Source of the DNA: Pseudocercospora fijiensis CIRAD86
Lineage: Eukaryota; Ascomycota; Dothideomycetes; Mycosphaerellales; Mycosphaerellaceae
Assembly (NCBI RefSeq): GCF_000340215.1
Contig: NW_006921539.1
Location: 870,471 to 934,470, forward strand
Reading direction: 5' to 3'
Length of the DNA: 64,000 nucleotides
Shown here: in pieces, positions 1-13,764 of the stretch
How positions within the stretch are numbered: position 1 is the first letter of the stretch
Layout of the letters: each line of letters opens with the position of its first letter
Program-made: the position numbers and the translations under genes
The notes under the pieces: model-generated
Seen by the model: only the letters and a program-made list of their open reading frames with translations
Told to the model about the DNA's origin: nothing
Database searches by the model: none

Positions 1-289
1 TTATTTTAATACAAAAATAGTTTACTTTATTGTCCTCCCCTATTGTCGCCCTAGAGCGCGTACCGACGCGCCCTATTATTATTATTAACGCATAACGCGT
101 TCTATTATCGGACGGGCCGCACCGTATATATAAATAGCGCGGCGTAAGCGAGGTAAAGTTTGCGTTACAATAAGCGTAGAACGCCCTAGCAACGCCGCAA
201 ATTCTTAGTTGCTACGTATATGCAATATACTAAATTCTCTCCGCTTATTTATTAGTATTACTAACATCCTTACTAAGCATACGCCGCCT

Positions 290-3200
290 TAACGACTAGC
301 CCCGATAATACTATCTATCCCTAAAATAGAGCGCACCGAGCGCTACTATCCGCTAGCGGGCGAGCGCGGCCCTCCTATATAATAGCAATACGCCTATAAG
401 AAAGACGAGCTCTTAGAGCTAAGCTAGTAGTAGGCACCGCAGCGTCGCAAGGTTAGCGGTCTACTGTTCGCCTTAGTACTACTACAAATCGAGCACTACG
501 AGGACTATATTAGTACGCCTAAATATATCGCTTAGATAAACCTTAACAAAATCCTTTACGATAAGGTTCCGGCGGAGTTATACCGCGAGCTCGACCGACT
601 ACTATTAGAAAACATTAGCAACTTCGTTAACGCTATAGTATAGGCACGAATCTATCGTACGCTACTACTACGCCTACTATTACGCAGAAGAACTTTACGG
701 GTAAACCCTATTACCTTCAAGGACTTCTTCCTAAAGTACTACGGCTCCGATAGGGTATATATTATACGTATTCGTTTAATCGACCTCTCTAAACTTACCT
801 ACCTACCTCTACCGCTACTCGACCCCGAAGCTAATCTATAGGACCGCAATACCTCGCGCTATATCGCTATCTTATTATAGTAGGGCGCTAGCGTTAACGG
901 CTACGAGAGGGGTAACTACGCTAGCTAGGCTACGTTTTTCGACTTGCTATAGTTCTATTAGTTTCTAGACGATAAGCTAGACGTTGTTTAGGACAGCTAG
1001 CGATACCGCGTTATTGTCCCCGATCCCTAGTACGCTAAATTGTTCTACGATCTAATAGAGATCCCGGACTAGGTCCGTAACTATAATATCTACTACGCGA
1101 TCTAGACGCTCGCTAAACTCGACCTTACTCTAACGTCTTATAAGGAGAACGGTATACCCTTCGTAGTACCCTATACTTAGACTACGTTTCAACTTATAAG
1201 CGCCTTAGTTAGCTACGGCTTCGCAAAGAACGCCCTAGATAAGCTATACGAGATCCTTACCGGTATACTAGACTAGGACGAGACCGAGCTAAACCTTATA
1301 TCCGTATGCGTATAGATTGTATAGATCGTAGTACGTACGGTAGATAGACTAGAAAACGAAACGCTAGAGCAGGCCGACGAGCGCCTTAATTAGACTACAA
1401 ACTGCTACAACTTGCTAGGCTAGTTCGAGGAGGAATAGAACGTTACCGTAGAAGCGATAGTCTAGTAGTAGACAGCCGCGATATACGTAAAGGTATAAGA
1501 AAAGATTATTATACTTGAGCCCGTCGACCTAGTTACGTCTAATAGTACTAAATTGCTAGACGCCTACCCTAAGTAACTTGCCGCCTCCGCGCGATTTTAA
1601 ATAGAATGCCGCTACTAGAAGGAGCGCACCCTAACTTTAGTATATAGCCCTACTAAGATCGTAGAAATAATTAAGCCTAATACCTAGTAGATAGATTACT
1701 GCAATAATTAAGGATAGGTATAGGGCGATAAGGACCTTCCTTAGCGTTTTAGAGAAGCCGCAAATTAGTACTAATATACCTCGGACGCTATAGTAGCACG
1801 CGACGCTACCGCGCTTAACGCCGATACTAGCGCCGTAGAGTTAGCTACTACGCGCCCTAAGGGAAAGGCGGCCCTGCGCCCTAAGGGATTACCTATACTC
1901 TAGAGACATAAGAAGGAGCTTAAGAACTCTAACGACGCGACGTATTAGGATACTATTATAGTAGAAGAGTAGGAACTAAGAAAAGTAATTGTAGGTAAAA
2001 AGCAGGACGTAGAAAAGATAGACGTCGATAGCGAGAATATAGTAGAGAAAGAAGAGTAGAAACTAGAAATAGTAATCGTAGGTAAAAAGTAGGACGTAGA
2101 GAAGACGGACGTCGATAGCGAGAACGTAACAAAGAAGGAGTAGCACGAAGTCTAGAAAGAAAAGGCTATAGGAAAGAATATTACTATAAGTAACGCTAGA
2201 ACTAAAGACGATAAGGGCCCCGCTCCTCTAGATAATAAGGGCAAGGACGAACTTTAGGGTAAGGCTATAGACGCTATCCTTATCCGCGCTAACGCCCCGA
2301 TAACCGTACGCTAGGTCGTAGACGCCGTTTAGTTAGCCTTCCCGAACCTCTACGCTACTAAGAGCGTAGAAGATACCGAAGAATTCCTTAACGCCGATAG
2401 TACCGACGTCGACTTAGATCTAGACTTAATCCGCTATTCGACTCTAATCTACAAATAAAACGCTAACGGTATATACGTCTATAAGCTTAGCGCCTCTAGC
2501 CGTAAGGCTATACTCTCGCGCAATGCGGAGCCCGCCTTTAGTACTATATACGGATGCGATATTACTATATACCTAGTAGAGAGCTCTACTACTAGGGGCT
2601 CTTCTCGAGATAAGGTAGTACCTCCGTAGTAACACCCTACTAAGTAACAGAAGGATAAGGCGCAGCCGACTATACTAGGTAAGGTAAAGTAGCGTAGATA
2701 GGGCGAGCAGAACGGCTCTAACGAGTAGAATAGCTTAGATAGAGACGATAACGATAATAACCTACCCGAGCCTTATCGTAAGCGCCTCCCTTTAGTATCC
2801 CTAGATATTAGCAAGAAGGTACGCGATACGGTTATAGCTTTAGGCGCGCGTTAGCGCGCGGCAAGCTACGCCTTTACGGCGGCCGTAGTAGCAATTATTA
2901 ATGCCGTACGTAAGGACGACTTAGCCGTAGACCGCCTTATTTAGGTTAACGATATAGTACGCTAGACCTATACCGTCTTAAACCTAGTATAAGAACTTAG
3001 CTTTACGAGACATACGTATAAGGAGGACGCTACGCAATAGCGATATAAGAACTTCCTAGTAGAGTATACCGATCCTCTAATAGGCTCCGACCTGCGTAGC
3101 GCGCTCGTAGCGATGTTTTATCGCATATAGACTATAAATAAGGGCAATATAGAGGAGGGCACTTCCCTACCTTTCCTCGGATAGAACGCTACGCCGTAGC

Positions 3201-5060
3201 TATTATACGAGGCAACGCCCGACGTAGGACCTAGAGACGCTAGCCTATCTTACCGATAAAAGGACGACGAGATTCTAGAAGAGGCACCTATAGACGTCGA
3301 CGCTTAGGAAGAGGCCCCTACGCGAGTTATAAATATCGAAATCCCGATCCTATTATTAGCTACGATAGCTACGCTAACGAGCGCATAAATCGCTACCCTA
3401 ATAAGCGTACGCACGCCGATAGATAAGAAGGTTCGTCGAGGCGCCGCTAATATAAACGAGGATACCTACCTATAGCGCTCCGGAATACTATACGCTAACG
3501 TCGAGCAATAGCTTAAGTCTAGCTACTAGGCCGACACTACGGTACTAATCTATAATGTATTAGGCTTTGTTATAATCGATTGCATACCGCCTACGGGTAC
3601 GCGACTCTTAGACGTTAAACTCGGTAATATGTTTTAAATAATCGACGATACTACGATTACCTTAAAGGAGCTCGGTACCTAGTATACCTACTTAGTAGAG
3701 GCGCACGGCTTCCTACGTACTAAACGTAAGCTAATCGGCCCTCTATACCTATACTATACGGTAAGCACTAACGGCAAGTATAAGATCGCCTTAATCTATA
3801 GTCGATATATCCTTATAGGTAGTATAGTCTTCTAGCGTAAGGTAGCGCACTAAGTCTAGCTTACTTCTATCGACAATGCCCTAGATTAGGCGATAATCTC
3901 GCAGGTCCTAATAGACATCCCTAGCGAAACAGAGCCGCTAATAGCCGCGCGCGACTAGTAGAAGCGATAGAAGAAATACCGCGAGGACCTAGTATACCTA
4001 CTCTATAGCAAGTAGCTAAAGACTATTACGGCCGGTTAGCTAACCTTTAAGGAAGACTAGGTAGAGTAGCCGACGGAAATTAATATCGTCGCGGTACTAG
4101 ACTACGTCCTAGAGAATATAAAAGCAGCCCTTAATCGTAAGGCAGCTGCCGGCATTATAGACGCAGCCCTCGACTACTTCCTTCGTACTACGTACCTCTA
4201 ACTATAAATAGGCCGTATACTACGAAAGGATCGAGACTAGACGCTAAGATCGGCCTATAAGAAGGATACGACGCTACGCCTAAACGACATCCTATACGAC
4301 TATAATAAGGAAGACAACTACCTAATCTCCCTCTATCGAGGACTAGGACTAAAAGGTATCGCTAGACGTTACGAAGCGCTTATACCCTAATAGTAGGCCG
4401 ACCTATACTTGTATATACTAGACGAGCTCGCTACCGTAGTAAAAGCTAAGATATATATTAGTACCGCGGCGATAGACGAGCCCGGCTAGCCGCTATAGAA
4501 GACGCGCGCCCTACCGACTTAGGTACTAGCACCGTAGGTACTAGTACCGCAACTACCGACGCTAGGTTAGTTACGCCGCAAGTCTAAGTACGTAGCCGTA
4601 CCCTAAGATAAGCTCGCCTTGCTAGTAAAGCTACCTACTCTATAGGTGCTAAGCGAGCCTAAGGCCCTCTCGCCGCTAAAGATTACTACCTAGCGCCTAG
4701 CTACGCGCGCGTCCGCGCGCGCTGTTACGGTAGGCCCTTCCGATAGTCTAGCTATACGCGCGTCTACGCGTACGTCTACGCGTACCCTAAACTCTCTAGC
4801 TACGCGTACGCTAACTAAGCGTAAGGTAGCCGACGGCGATTCGTCTATAAAGAAAAAGATGCAGAAACTATAGAGCTTTACGGAGGGCAAGGCAACTAAG
4901 GCTAAGGCTACTAGCTCTAAGACGGAACCGGAATTAATTAACTCTAATAAGTAAGACTATAGCTAGTAGACGCGATATAATACGAATGTAAGTATATATA
5001 GCACGAATACGAGCGGTAAGGAAAACGAGCAGAAGCGGAAGGAGTATATAAGAAGGGGTT
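290..5060 (+). pseudogene. Fossil of one very long unknown ORF, RIP-mutated
   Basis: One forward frame (codons at positions of remainder 2 modulo 3) can be followed from about 290 to about 5060. I checked that the phase is the same near 464, 3539 and 4613. Interruptions are essentially only TAG/TAA, as expected from RIP of Gln and Trp codons, so no net frameshift is visible over roughly 1,590 codons. The N-terminal part looks globular and Leu/Tyr rich. Around 1900-2300 there are Lys/Glu/Asp-rich stretches with a near-repeat of about 100 bp (GKKQDVEK occurs twice). The C-terminal part around 4500-4900 is basic and Ser/Thr/Ala/Arg rich. I recognise no transposase, RT, helicase or other domain. 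Transposon origin is inferred from the RIP and the location; the 5' end is not defined. Confidence 0.5.
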
Positions 5061-5818
5061 TAGCTAATATAGTACGCTAGCCTTCGTTCTATCGGACGGG
5101 GGTACTATTACGGCAGGGACGGTACGCTAGCTAAGCCCGGTATATACTTTCCGTAGAACCGTAGATACTTACCCTAATACTATACTATAGCTAACCTACT
5201 AATCGTCCCTCGTATAATAACCGCTAAGAAGTCTACTTAGACAGTTCTTTATATAGGTAGCGATATAGTATAAATAGAAAGAGCTAGAAGACAAAGAACA
5301 GCTCTTAAAGATAGAAGCACACTTTATAACTAAACGATATAACTGTAACTAGTTGTGTTAACTTCCTTTAAGAGAGTAGAAGGAGCTTAGCTTCTTTAAA
5401 GGCGACCTAGGCACGTTACGTAACTGTCTAAAGCGTTTTTAGAAGGAAAAGTTAGCTAAAAGAGAGTAAGATAATAACGATATACGTAACAGAGCGACGG
5501 CTGTTCTTATTAGTTTAGGTTAGCTAGGCGTTTGCTTATAATCTACGAATTTAATAGCTTGTTATTTGCTCCGTTACGTATACCGCTATTATTATCGTTG
5601 CCTCGAGAGTGCTTTCCGGAGGTAAAAGCGGAGGAGGCATATAGGGCTTAGTAGTACGCACTATTATATTATTAATTTTGCTACGCTAACAATATACTAA
5701 CTATATATATAAAAATCGTAGCGGAGCTTTAGATATATATTATCTTATTATCCTATAGATACTAAGACATATTATCGATATTATAGTAGTTAGATCTAAA
5801 GCGACTAGAGATTGCTAG
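5061..5818. other. RIP-mutated sequence between the fossil ORF and element A1
   Basis: The long frame fades after about 5060. A different forward frame gives a protein-like stretch at about 5255-5550 (charged, with KEKLAKRE-like segments), perhaps another exon or a separate short fossil. About 5600-5818 is AT-rich without a frame. It abuts the left LTR of A1 and should be the displaced flank of the transposase remnant on the far side of A1 (18004 onward), because the two flanks share CTAGT at the insertion point. Confidence 0.35.
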
Positions 5819-6098
5819 TATTAGCTAGTAACCGGCCCCACACACCTAGGCTGAGTTTTAAGCCTATATAAGAGGCCTCCTTCTGCATTGTAGATAGAGC
5901 ACTAACCTCGTATAGCATATTGTTTATGTTACACTTCTATAATGCCTATATTACAGGGCTCTAGTTATCAGCCTAAGCAACCGTCTTGTTATCCTATTAT
6001 GCTAAACATAGCTGCCTATATTGCTATAGGTTATGTTACCCTCGGTAGCCTATACTATTACTATAGGTAGTAGTAGTAGTTTTGGTTTCCGTCCTTTA
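5819..6098 (+). repeat. 5' LTR of A1
   Basis: A 280-bp repeat beginning TATTAGCTAG (TG to TA by RIP) and ending CCGTCCTTTA. It matches 17719-17998 and the reverse complement of 62079-62358, differing mainly by C/T and G/A transitions. It contains a TATATAAGAGG segment that could be the promoter TATA region. Confidence 0.9.
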
Positions 6099-6751
6099 TT
6101 AGAGCCGAAGGTAGGGCCATCTCTTTATATCTAATAGGTTCGGGTATATTGAAGGTAGTCTCTAGGCACGAATGGCTATAACCGAAGCGAGGGCACGACA
6201 AGAGCCTACGATACAGACGATACCGAAGTATCTTAAGGGGGCTATTACGACAAGCAGAGAAACCTCTTAACGAAGGCATCGCTTTAACCCCGAAAAGCTG
6301 CAAACCCTTAGGACTGTTACAGCTTAGGGCCTAGTCTATAGCTATAGCTAGCTTCTAAGGACTCGGCTCCGGGTCGAAGACCTATTTAGCACCGCTTACT
6401 CGAGATAAGCCCCGCCTAAGGAGGAGATAGACTAATTACCTATCGGCCTTGCTTGGTTTGCTAAGACTATTAATTAATAGCAAATACGGATTATAGGTCG
6501 GATAGCCGGGGAGTCCCCTATTAATCGGGTAGGGCGTTCCTAGATTCGCAGCCTCGCTTAGACAGTACTTAGCCTTCTACTAGAAAAAGAAGGCCACCGC
6601 CCCCCCGCCTAGCTAAAGGAGATACGAGCTAGTTTCTAGGATCTAGGTATAAATAGAGATTATAGTCTCTCCCTCCGAGCGGCTTTTGCCTAAAATCTAC
6701 TAAACTCAGCTCCTAGAGGTGGTTAGGCGACCCCTAAGAGGCTAAATCCTA
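6099..6751 (+). other. A1 leader between 5' LTR and ORF1
   Basis: About 650 bp with no convincing reading frame. It should hold the primer-binding site just after the LTR, but I could not match a tRNA end. It finishes at the first copy of the CCCCGGGG palindrome. Confidence 0.4.
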
Positions 6752-6776
6752 ATGCTACCCCGGGGGTAATACTAGG
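6748..6776. repeat. CCCCGGGG palindrome, copy 1 (A1, before ORF1)
   Basis: Left arm CCTAATGCTACCCC, right arm GGGGTAATACTAGG; the three arm mismatches are transitions, as RIP would make. The ATG at 6752 is in the gag frame. Confidence 0.7.
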
Positions 6777-9700
6777 AGAAACCGCCTAATATACTACTCT
6801 CTCGTATAGCAATATTATAACAAACTAAACAGACTAAAGTTACTAAAAACACATTTATATAGCATTCCATTTCAACTTTATATAGCATTCTATTTCAACT
6901 ATTTCAACTATTTTACAACAATCGAATAAGCTCTAGCTCTAGCGAAAACGAACATCGAGAATTAGCGGAATCCTCTAAATCCGAAAACGCCCCTAATCCT
7001 ATTAACGAAGAAATTAGGCGGCGACTAGTTAATATAAGTAAGCCTCCTACGCCCTCTACGCTAGAGGCGCTCTACACTGTCCTTATAAAAATGATAGAGA
7101 AGCAAACTAAGCTTCTCCGTTAAAACAAGCGTCGCCCGCTAGAGCTAGGGAGCAGGGCAAATCCCCTATTCGAAGGGTAGAACGCTATAGCACATATTAA
7201 GCGCTTTAAGGAAGGCTTAGTTAATTACGAGCTCGATAGAGAATCCGACTAGTACAAGATTCGGTCCTTTACGAGGACTACCTCCTCTAAGCTTTACCGA
7301 ACCCTTAAAACCCTAGTTAGCTACCTAGAAAAGGACGACAAGTCTAATACTAACTAGGAGACCTTTAAGATAGCCTTTATAAGGGAGTATCGGGAGCGCG
7401 ATAGCCGTCGCATTAAAGGCAGTCGTACGTAGCTCGAGTCCTTCTACTTAGTAAGGCGCACTAAGGATAACGACCTAAAGGGGTATATCCGCGAGTTTGT
7501 CGAGTTAGCGGATAGCATCGAATAGAGTAACCTCGAAAACTCTTAGAGAATAAGGCTGCTCCTCTAGGGGTTGCCGTAGCCTATAGCTTAGCGTATCTTC
7601 CGTCGCTGCAAGCTTAGCGAGGCCGATCCTAAGAGCTTTAGGAAGTATAAAGAGGTCCTAGTGTATATTAAGGCCGACATTAATAGCGTAGCCGATGCGA
7701 GGAAGTTTATCTACGGCGAAGACCGGAATAACCTAGCGTAGGTTAGGAAAGAAGCCTTAGTAAGCAAGGGACCTAAGTTCCTTCCTAAATCGCAAAGTAG
7801 TCCTAAGACCGTAACTCCCACTATTACTAAGCACTCTTAGGATATCGCGGACTTAGCTAAATCCCTAGCCTAGCTAAACCTAAATGCGAAAGCATTGCAG
7901 CGAGTTAGGGAGGTTATTAATACTACTATACTAGGCGATATACTACTAGTCTACTAGGTTTTAGATCCTAACTACCCTAAAGCCCCTTTAGTAGATATCT
8001 ACGCTATACGGAAGATCTATTCTAACTTAGATAGCAAGTGCTAGATATATAGCGGGTTTAAACATATCTAATCGTCCTGCCCTGTCTAGAAAGAGCTTCT
8101 TAAAAGGAAGCTTATTATGCAAGTAAATAGCCGATTCTACTATATAGATACCGGCGACAAGATTAATTTCGAATAGGATCGGAGAGCCCCGAAGCTGCCT
8201 TAGCTAAAGACCCTTCTAGAAAAGAAGTATAGCGGCAAGATCGAGTTTAAGGACACTAGAAACAGTACCCTCGCCGCTATTGCTAAACGAGAAACTTAGA
8301 AGGTTAGGGCAAAACAGGTTAAGGAGCGAAGTAGTAACGGTACTACTAAACCTATTAAAGTCAACTTTGTTTCTTAGGATCCGGACGTAGTTACTAATGT
8401 TTACGCGGTTACTAAGAACAGTATAGATGTCTACGCTACTATACGGTCTCAGACCTAGTCCTAAAACAAGGGTAAGAGCCCTTAGAACCCTACTCGCCCT
8501 AGTGCGGCAGCCCCTACTAGGGTACTAAAGAACAAGGCGGCCGATAAGGCTAAGCAACAGCGAGAGTTAACCGCTAAAACTAAGACTCTCTAGATAGCTA
8601 CAGACCGTGCTACCTAATCTAGCACCGCACCTAGCACCGTACCTAGTACCCTACCTATAGAAAGCCTAGTCGTCCTAGAGACTCTAGAGGTCGATATAGA
8701 GGATGTTGCTACCGACATTAGCGGTACCCTAGGGCTAGCTAACCTACCTACCTACAAACGGAAGTCATCCGACCTAAAGAGCTTTCGCTTTAATAGGTAT
8801 ATAAAGAAGTATAGTACTAGCCTAGCTAACTCCTTAGACACAAAGGCAAACGCTCTCTTCTAGGCTTTATAGTTTCTAGACCTCAAGTCTAACGTATCTA
8901 TAGGTAAGCTACTAGTATACGGTTTGCCTACTAACCTATTCTAGAGCCGAATCCCTAACGATGCTACCTTTATAAAAGACCTCGCTGCCCTCCGACGAAA
9001 ATAGGGACGAGAAGACTATATCGACGTCTCTTCCCTATAGTTCCTTTCTAAATTTTTAGGTACCTAAGAGTTAGTAGAAGGCGAATCGGTAACCTACAAG
9101 AACTAAGAGACTATCGATAATACTAACGAAGAGGGAGTTAAGGAGATAGGCCGAGGGGATAGTAATAATCCCGACCCTACTCTAGTTTTAGTTTCTATTA
9201 AAGCTGTCCGATTTACTAGCTAACAAATCGGTCGAGTAGGACCTCCTCGACCTAAGGAACTTTACTCTATCCCTAATAATATAGACCTTTCCGCAGTTAC
9301 CCGTTCCTTCGCCGTCGTCCCCGCTATCTATATTTAGGTTACTATCGGGAGCTATAGTTAACAGATACTAGCAATGCTTAATAATAGTTCGGAGTTACTT
9401 ATTATAAGTAAGCGTTAGGCTAAACAACTTAGGCTGCCGATAAACAGAGACATTTCCCTCGGTATATAGGGAATAAATAGGGAGGTTGCGCTAGTAGGTA
9501 CTTGCTATAATGTTATAGTAGACGCCTTCGGCATATACTTTTCCTTTACCTTCTAGATTGCCGCTAACCTAAATACGCTAATTATTCTAGGTCGACTATA
9601 GTCTCGTATAACCCGAGGTATCTAGCGCAACTGCGACGATAGCTCCTAGGAGGGAACTATTACTAACTAGAAGGGCAACCGAGTCGTATTTACTAGTTAT

Positions 9701-10018
9701 ATCGGAAATACTAGCTACAAGTCCTACGAGGATATCCTTACTGCTTCTAGACGGTCTTCGGGAAACGCTACGGCGCGGTTATAAGACCGGCAATCTGCGC
9801 TATAAGTTAGTATAGCTTGAATAGGTCATTTCTAGAAGTACGCCGCTCCGTACGTTAAGGCAAGTTTCTAGGTTCTATACTAAGAAGACGAATGCTCGAA
9901 GCGATAGCGAGTATAACACAACGACTACCTAATGCCCGAGTTAAGGTAATAATACTATCGCAAGTATTACTACCGGACGCGGGTCTACCCGAACTAACTA
10001 ATTAGAGCGCGAGTCTAA
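6752..10018 (+). pseudogene. A1 ORF1: gag plus aspartic-protease region, RIP-inactivated
   Basis: A single frame, verified at 7013 (gag) and 9449 (protease region), runs to a TAA at 10016-10018. The gag part (about 6950-8900) has the charged helical character of Ty3/gypsy capsid proteins (for example LYRTLKTLVSYLEKDDKSNT), followed by a basic Gln/Lys-rich stretch. The protease-like part near 9400-9640 reads through segments such as NTLIILGRLQSRITRG. The start is uncertain: the in-frame ATG at 6752 sits inside a palindrome, and the sequence from there to about 6930 is low quality, so translation may begin further in. Numerous TAG/TAA codons make it a fossil. Confidence 0.7.
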
Positions 10019-10040
10019 TGCTACCCCGGGGGTATTATTA
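10016..10040. repeat. CCCCGGGG palindrome, copy 2 (A1, ORF1/ORF2 junction)
   Basis: Arms TAATGCTACCCC and GGGGTATTATTA. It contains TAATG, in which the TAA is in the ORF1 frame and the overlapping ATG (10018) is in the ORF2 frame. Confidence 0.75.
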
Positions 10041-13000
10041 CGAATCTAACGTTTTCGCCGGCGTTATAAATTAGGACTACTAGCTGCATACCTATCGACT
10101 TAAGGAAACTTCTGAAGAAGTTTACGCGCTGTTTTATTACGCTAATCTCTAAGCTTAGCGATAAAGAGAGCGAGCTCGGGTTCGACAATCGATTAGTATA
10201 CACACCCTATACAAAAGGGTAGCCGACAAGATTAAGCCTATAAAGGGTAGCGTACACATTACCGATAGGTCTAATCCTAGCGGAAATCCTGACTAGCGAC
10301 AAAAGTGCCTTAATTAGGAGGCGACACTACTACCTAGGGATAGTCCGTACGATTAGAAATACATTACTAAAAAGTTTTCTACTATCCCTAGGGGGTTAAG
10401 GCTAATAGAAGAGAGGCTTACGAAGATCAAACCTAGTATCGAGCTTTCGGATCGTAAACTAGAGTTGCTATACGAGCTTCTCTACAATCGCGAGGCTGTA
10501 TTAGTATATAACTTCACTTACCTAGGCAGAATCAATCCGGAGGTTGCCCCTCTATAGAGGATCCGAACAATCGAATATAAGCCTTAGGCCTACCTAGGTT
10601 TTAAGCTAAACCTAAGCCTACGAGATGTAGTCGAGGATATAATACGGCAACGCGTAAAGGCCGGCACACTTAAGCCTTCCTATGCCTCGTATCGTAATCT
10701 ATACTTCCTAGTTTAAAAGAAAACAGCTCCTAGGGAACTAAAGAAGTACCGTCTAATTAACGCTACACAAAAGTTCAACGCAGTTACGATTAGAGATACT
10801 AACCTTCCTCTAGAGACTAATAGGTTCTCGGAAGCTTTTGCTAACTGTGTTATAGCTTTACTAGTTAACGTTTTCTCGGGCTACGACTAAATTCCTCTCT
10901 ACCCTAATAGTTAGGACCTTACTAGTTTCGAGACACCTCTTAGGCTATATAGACAAACTACCCTTCCCTAAGGGGCAACTAACTCCGTAGCCTAGTTCGT
11001 TCGCATTATAAACTAAGTCCTCGCGGCCTATATCTCCTATATAGCGATGCCTTTCCTCGACGATATCGGCATTAAGGGCCCTAAAACTAGGTACGACAAT
11101 AAAGAGGTAGAGCCTAGCATCCGTAGGTTCTTTCTCGAATATATTTAGAACCTCGATAGTGTCCTCTACGACCTAGAGCGAGCTAACCTAACGGTGCATA
11201 GGGAGAAGCTTTAGCTTCTATGCAAACGAATAAACATTGTCGGGTTTGTAACTAATAAGAACGGCCGCTATCCTAATAATATACGGGTCCTAAAAATAGT
11301 GTCCTAGCCGGATCCTACCTGTTAGAAGGATGTCCGAACCTAGCTTAGAGTAGTCTCCTACTTCCGCATCTAGGTCGAGAACTTTGCATTAGTATACAAG
11401 CCCTTATACGCCTTGCTTAAGAAGGATGCTAAATTCGAATAGACCTCCGTTTACTAAGCGGCTAAGGATACAGTAACTAAGGCGCTCGTTAGTATACCTA
11501 CCCTAACATCTATTAACTACTTAGAGGGTGCGGGTTTAATAATTGTTGCTATCGACTCGAGCGGGGAAGGCTATAGCGAGATACTAATGCAGTATAACCG
11601 TAAGGAGCCATCCTTGCGTTATCCTATTAGGTACGACTCTAGACTATAGAAACCGATCGAGGCCCGATACGATACTAGCAAGCGAGAATGCCTTAGAGTC
11701 TATAAGGCTCTAAAGAAGTTCCGACTATAGCTCTTTAGTGTGTTCTTTCGCTTAGAAATCGATGCTTAGACGCTAGTCTATTAACTTAACCGTATAGCCT
11801 CCGACCTACTAAACTCTACGATAGCTCGGTAGGTTGCCTAGATCTATTTGTTTGATTTCGATGTCTTCTACGTTCCTAGCAAGAAGCATACTAGACCGGA
11901 TAGCCTTTCTAGAAGGCCCGCTATAGAAGAGGATATCGCCGAGATAATAAAAGAAGAGGATATCGATACGGTAATTAACCGCACCTTCTTCGCTGCCTTC
12001 TATATTAATGCTATGCTAGCGATTACTAGGCCTGCTGCCGACGACTAACCTAGCGACTAACCTAGTAACTAGCCCGACGAGAGCCCTACTACTAACGATA
12101 ACGGCTAGGCTAAAGCTAAGGCGGATAAACTAGAGAGGGATAATATCCTTAATAGGGTCTACTCCGACGACTCCTATTATATCGCCTACTTCCTAACCTA
12201 TACAAGGAAAGCGCCTAGCCTGTTAAAGAGTTAATACTATCGGGTTATTCGCTATTCTTAACGATTCCTAGTTAAAGATCGAATCCTTTAGCGACAAGCG
12301 ATAGTTAATGCGCCTCTCTAGCGTGTTATTAACGACCTAGTAGCCCGATAAGAGATCCTTCGTTCCGTTTACGATAAGCTCGGCTACCGCGCGGTAGAGG
12401 GCACCTTCGATGTCCTTCGTCGGCGCTACTAGTAGGATAGCGTATAGGCCGATGTCTCTCGCTATTATAAGAGCTGTCCTAAGTGCAATTTTAGGAATAG
12501 CTACCGTCGGCTAGGCGAGCTACGTATCCCTACTACCTAATTAGTTAGTAAGCGATAGTACGGTAATAGGGTTTATCTAAGCCGGAACAACAGCCTCTAT
12601 ATTATTCGGGAAGGTCTTTCTCGATAGCCTAAAGCCTATTATTTCTATAAGGGCTGCGGCGCTATTAATGCTCGTAATATAGCTACCTTCCTGTTTAAAG
12701 ATCTATTTTGCCGCTAGGGAACGCCCTACGAGATTATCTTAGACAACGCTACGAACAATATAGCTAAAGAAGTTTAAGTACTGCTTGTTTCGTATAGGGC
12801 GAAGAACGTTCGTATCTCCCCGTACTATCCCTAGTCGAATGCTATTATTAAGCGTAGCTATCGGTCTTTAATCGATGCCCTATCTAAGATAACTAATAGA
12901 GGGGATAGGTCCGTTCCTATCTCTACCCGCGTTCCGGCCCTTCTCTAAGCGGATCGAACTACTATTATCGATACGACTAGACTTACGCTAGCAGAGCTTA

Positions 13001-13764
13001 TAATTAGGAGGGACGCCGTTCTTCCTATTAAGTTGTCCTATCGTACGCATAGCGTTTACGACTAGGGGTCTGTTCGTACTAGAGCAGATCTCCTTACCCT
13101 ACGCGCTAAGGCTCTTAAGGATATAACTACTACTTCTTAAGAGGGTCTTGCTCGATAACGGCGCCTCCGTAAAGAGGCTAAGCAGTATTTTAATAACTAT
13201 AATGCTGTTAATTAGGAGCCTCTAAAGGTTAGCGATATAGTTCTCCTATACCGGTCCGAGTTAGAGTATAGTTACTCTTATAAGCTAGCCTTTAAATAGA
13301 AGGGGCCTTATAGAGTGTAGGAGGTCCTTTACGATAGTTCTACGTACCGGCTTTAGGAACTTAATAGTGCTACCTTAAAGCACTCGCACCCCCGGGCTAA
13401 CCTAAAGAAGGTCGTCGAGTTAAGAGAGCCTACCCGTCCTCCCCTAACCGAGGAGGAAGTTAATGCCTCTATAGACCCTCTACCGACCTTAAATACCTAT
13501 CGAGAGGAGGATCCTACCGCGATTATAGATCCTATTCTGCCCGACAACTATACGCATCCCTAGATACATCTTAGTAAGCTATTAGGAATAACTTATAAAC
13601 AAAGGGAGGGTTATGTACGTATTAATTGCGCGTAGAGCATTTCCGATGTTGATTCCGATAGTAAACTAGACTTCTAGCTATCTAACTCTAACTCCGAGGA
13701 GGAGCTCGACTAGTCTAGCGACGAAGACTGCCTAGAATTATAGCTAGATCCCGAGACTAAATAA
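10018..13764 (+). pseudogene. A1 ORF2: RT, RNase H and integrase, RIP-inactivated
   Basis: The frame is checked at 10018, 10084, 10864, 11848 and at the closing TAA 13762-13764. The RT core shows FSGYDQIPL near 10875, LPQGATNSVAQFVR near 10965 and the active-site motif MPFLDDIG near 11050. The RNase H/connection region ends with FDVFYVPSKKHTRPDSLSRR (about 11854-11913). The integrase follows, with the ISPYYPQSNAIIKRSYRSL region near 12815-12870. The C-terminus after about 13480 is acidic, and no chromodomain is seen. The family resembles a common fungal Ty3/gypsy group. About 1,248 codons, broken by RIP stops. Confidence 0.85.
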
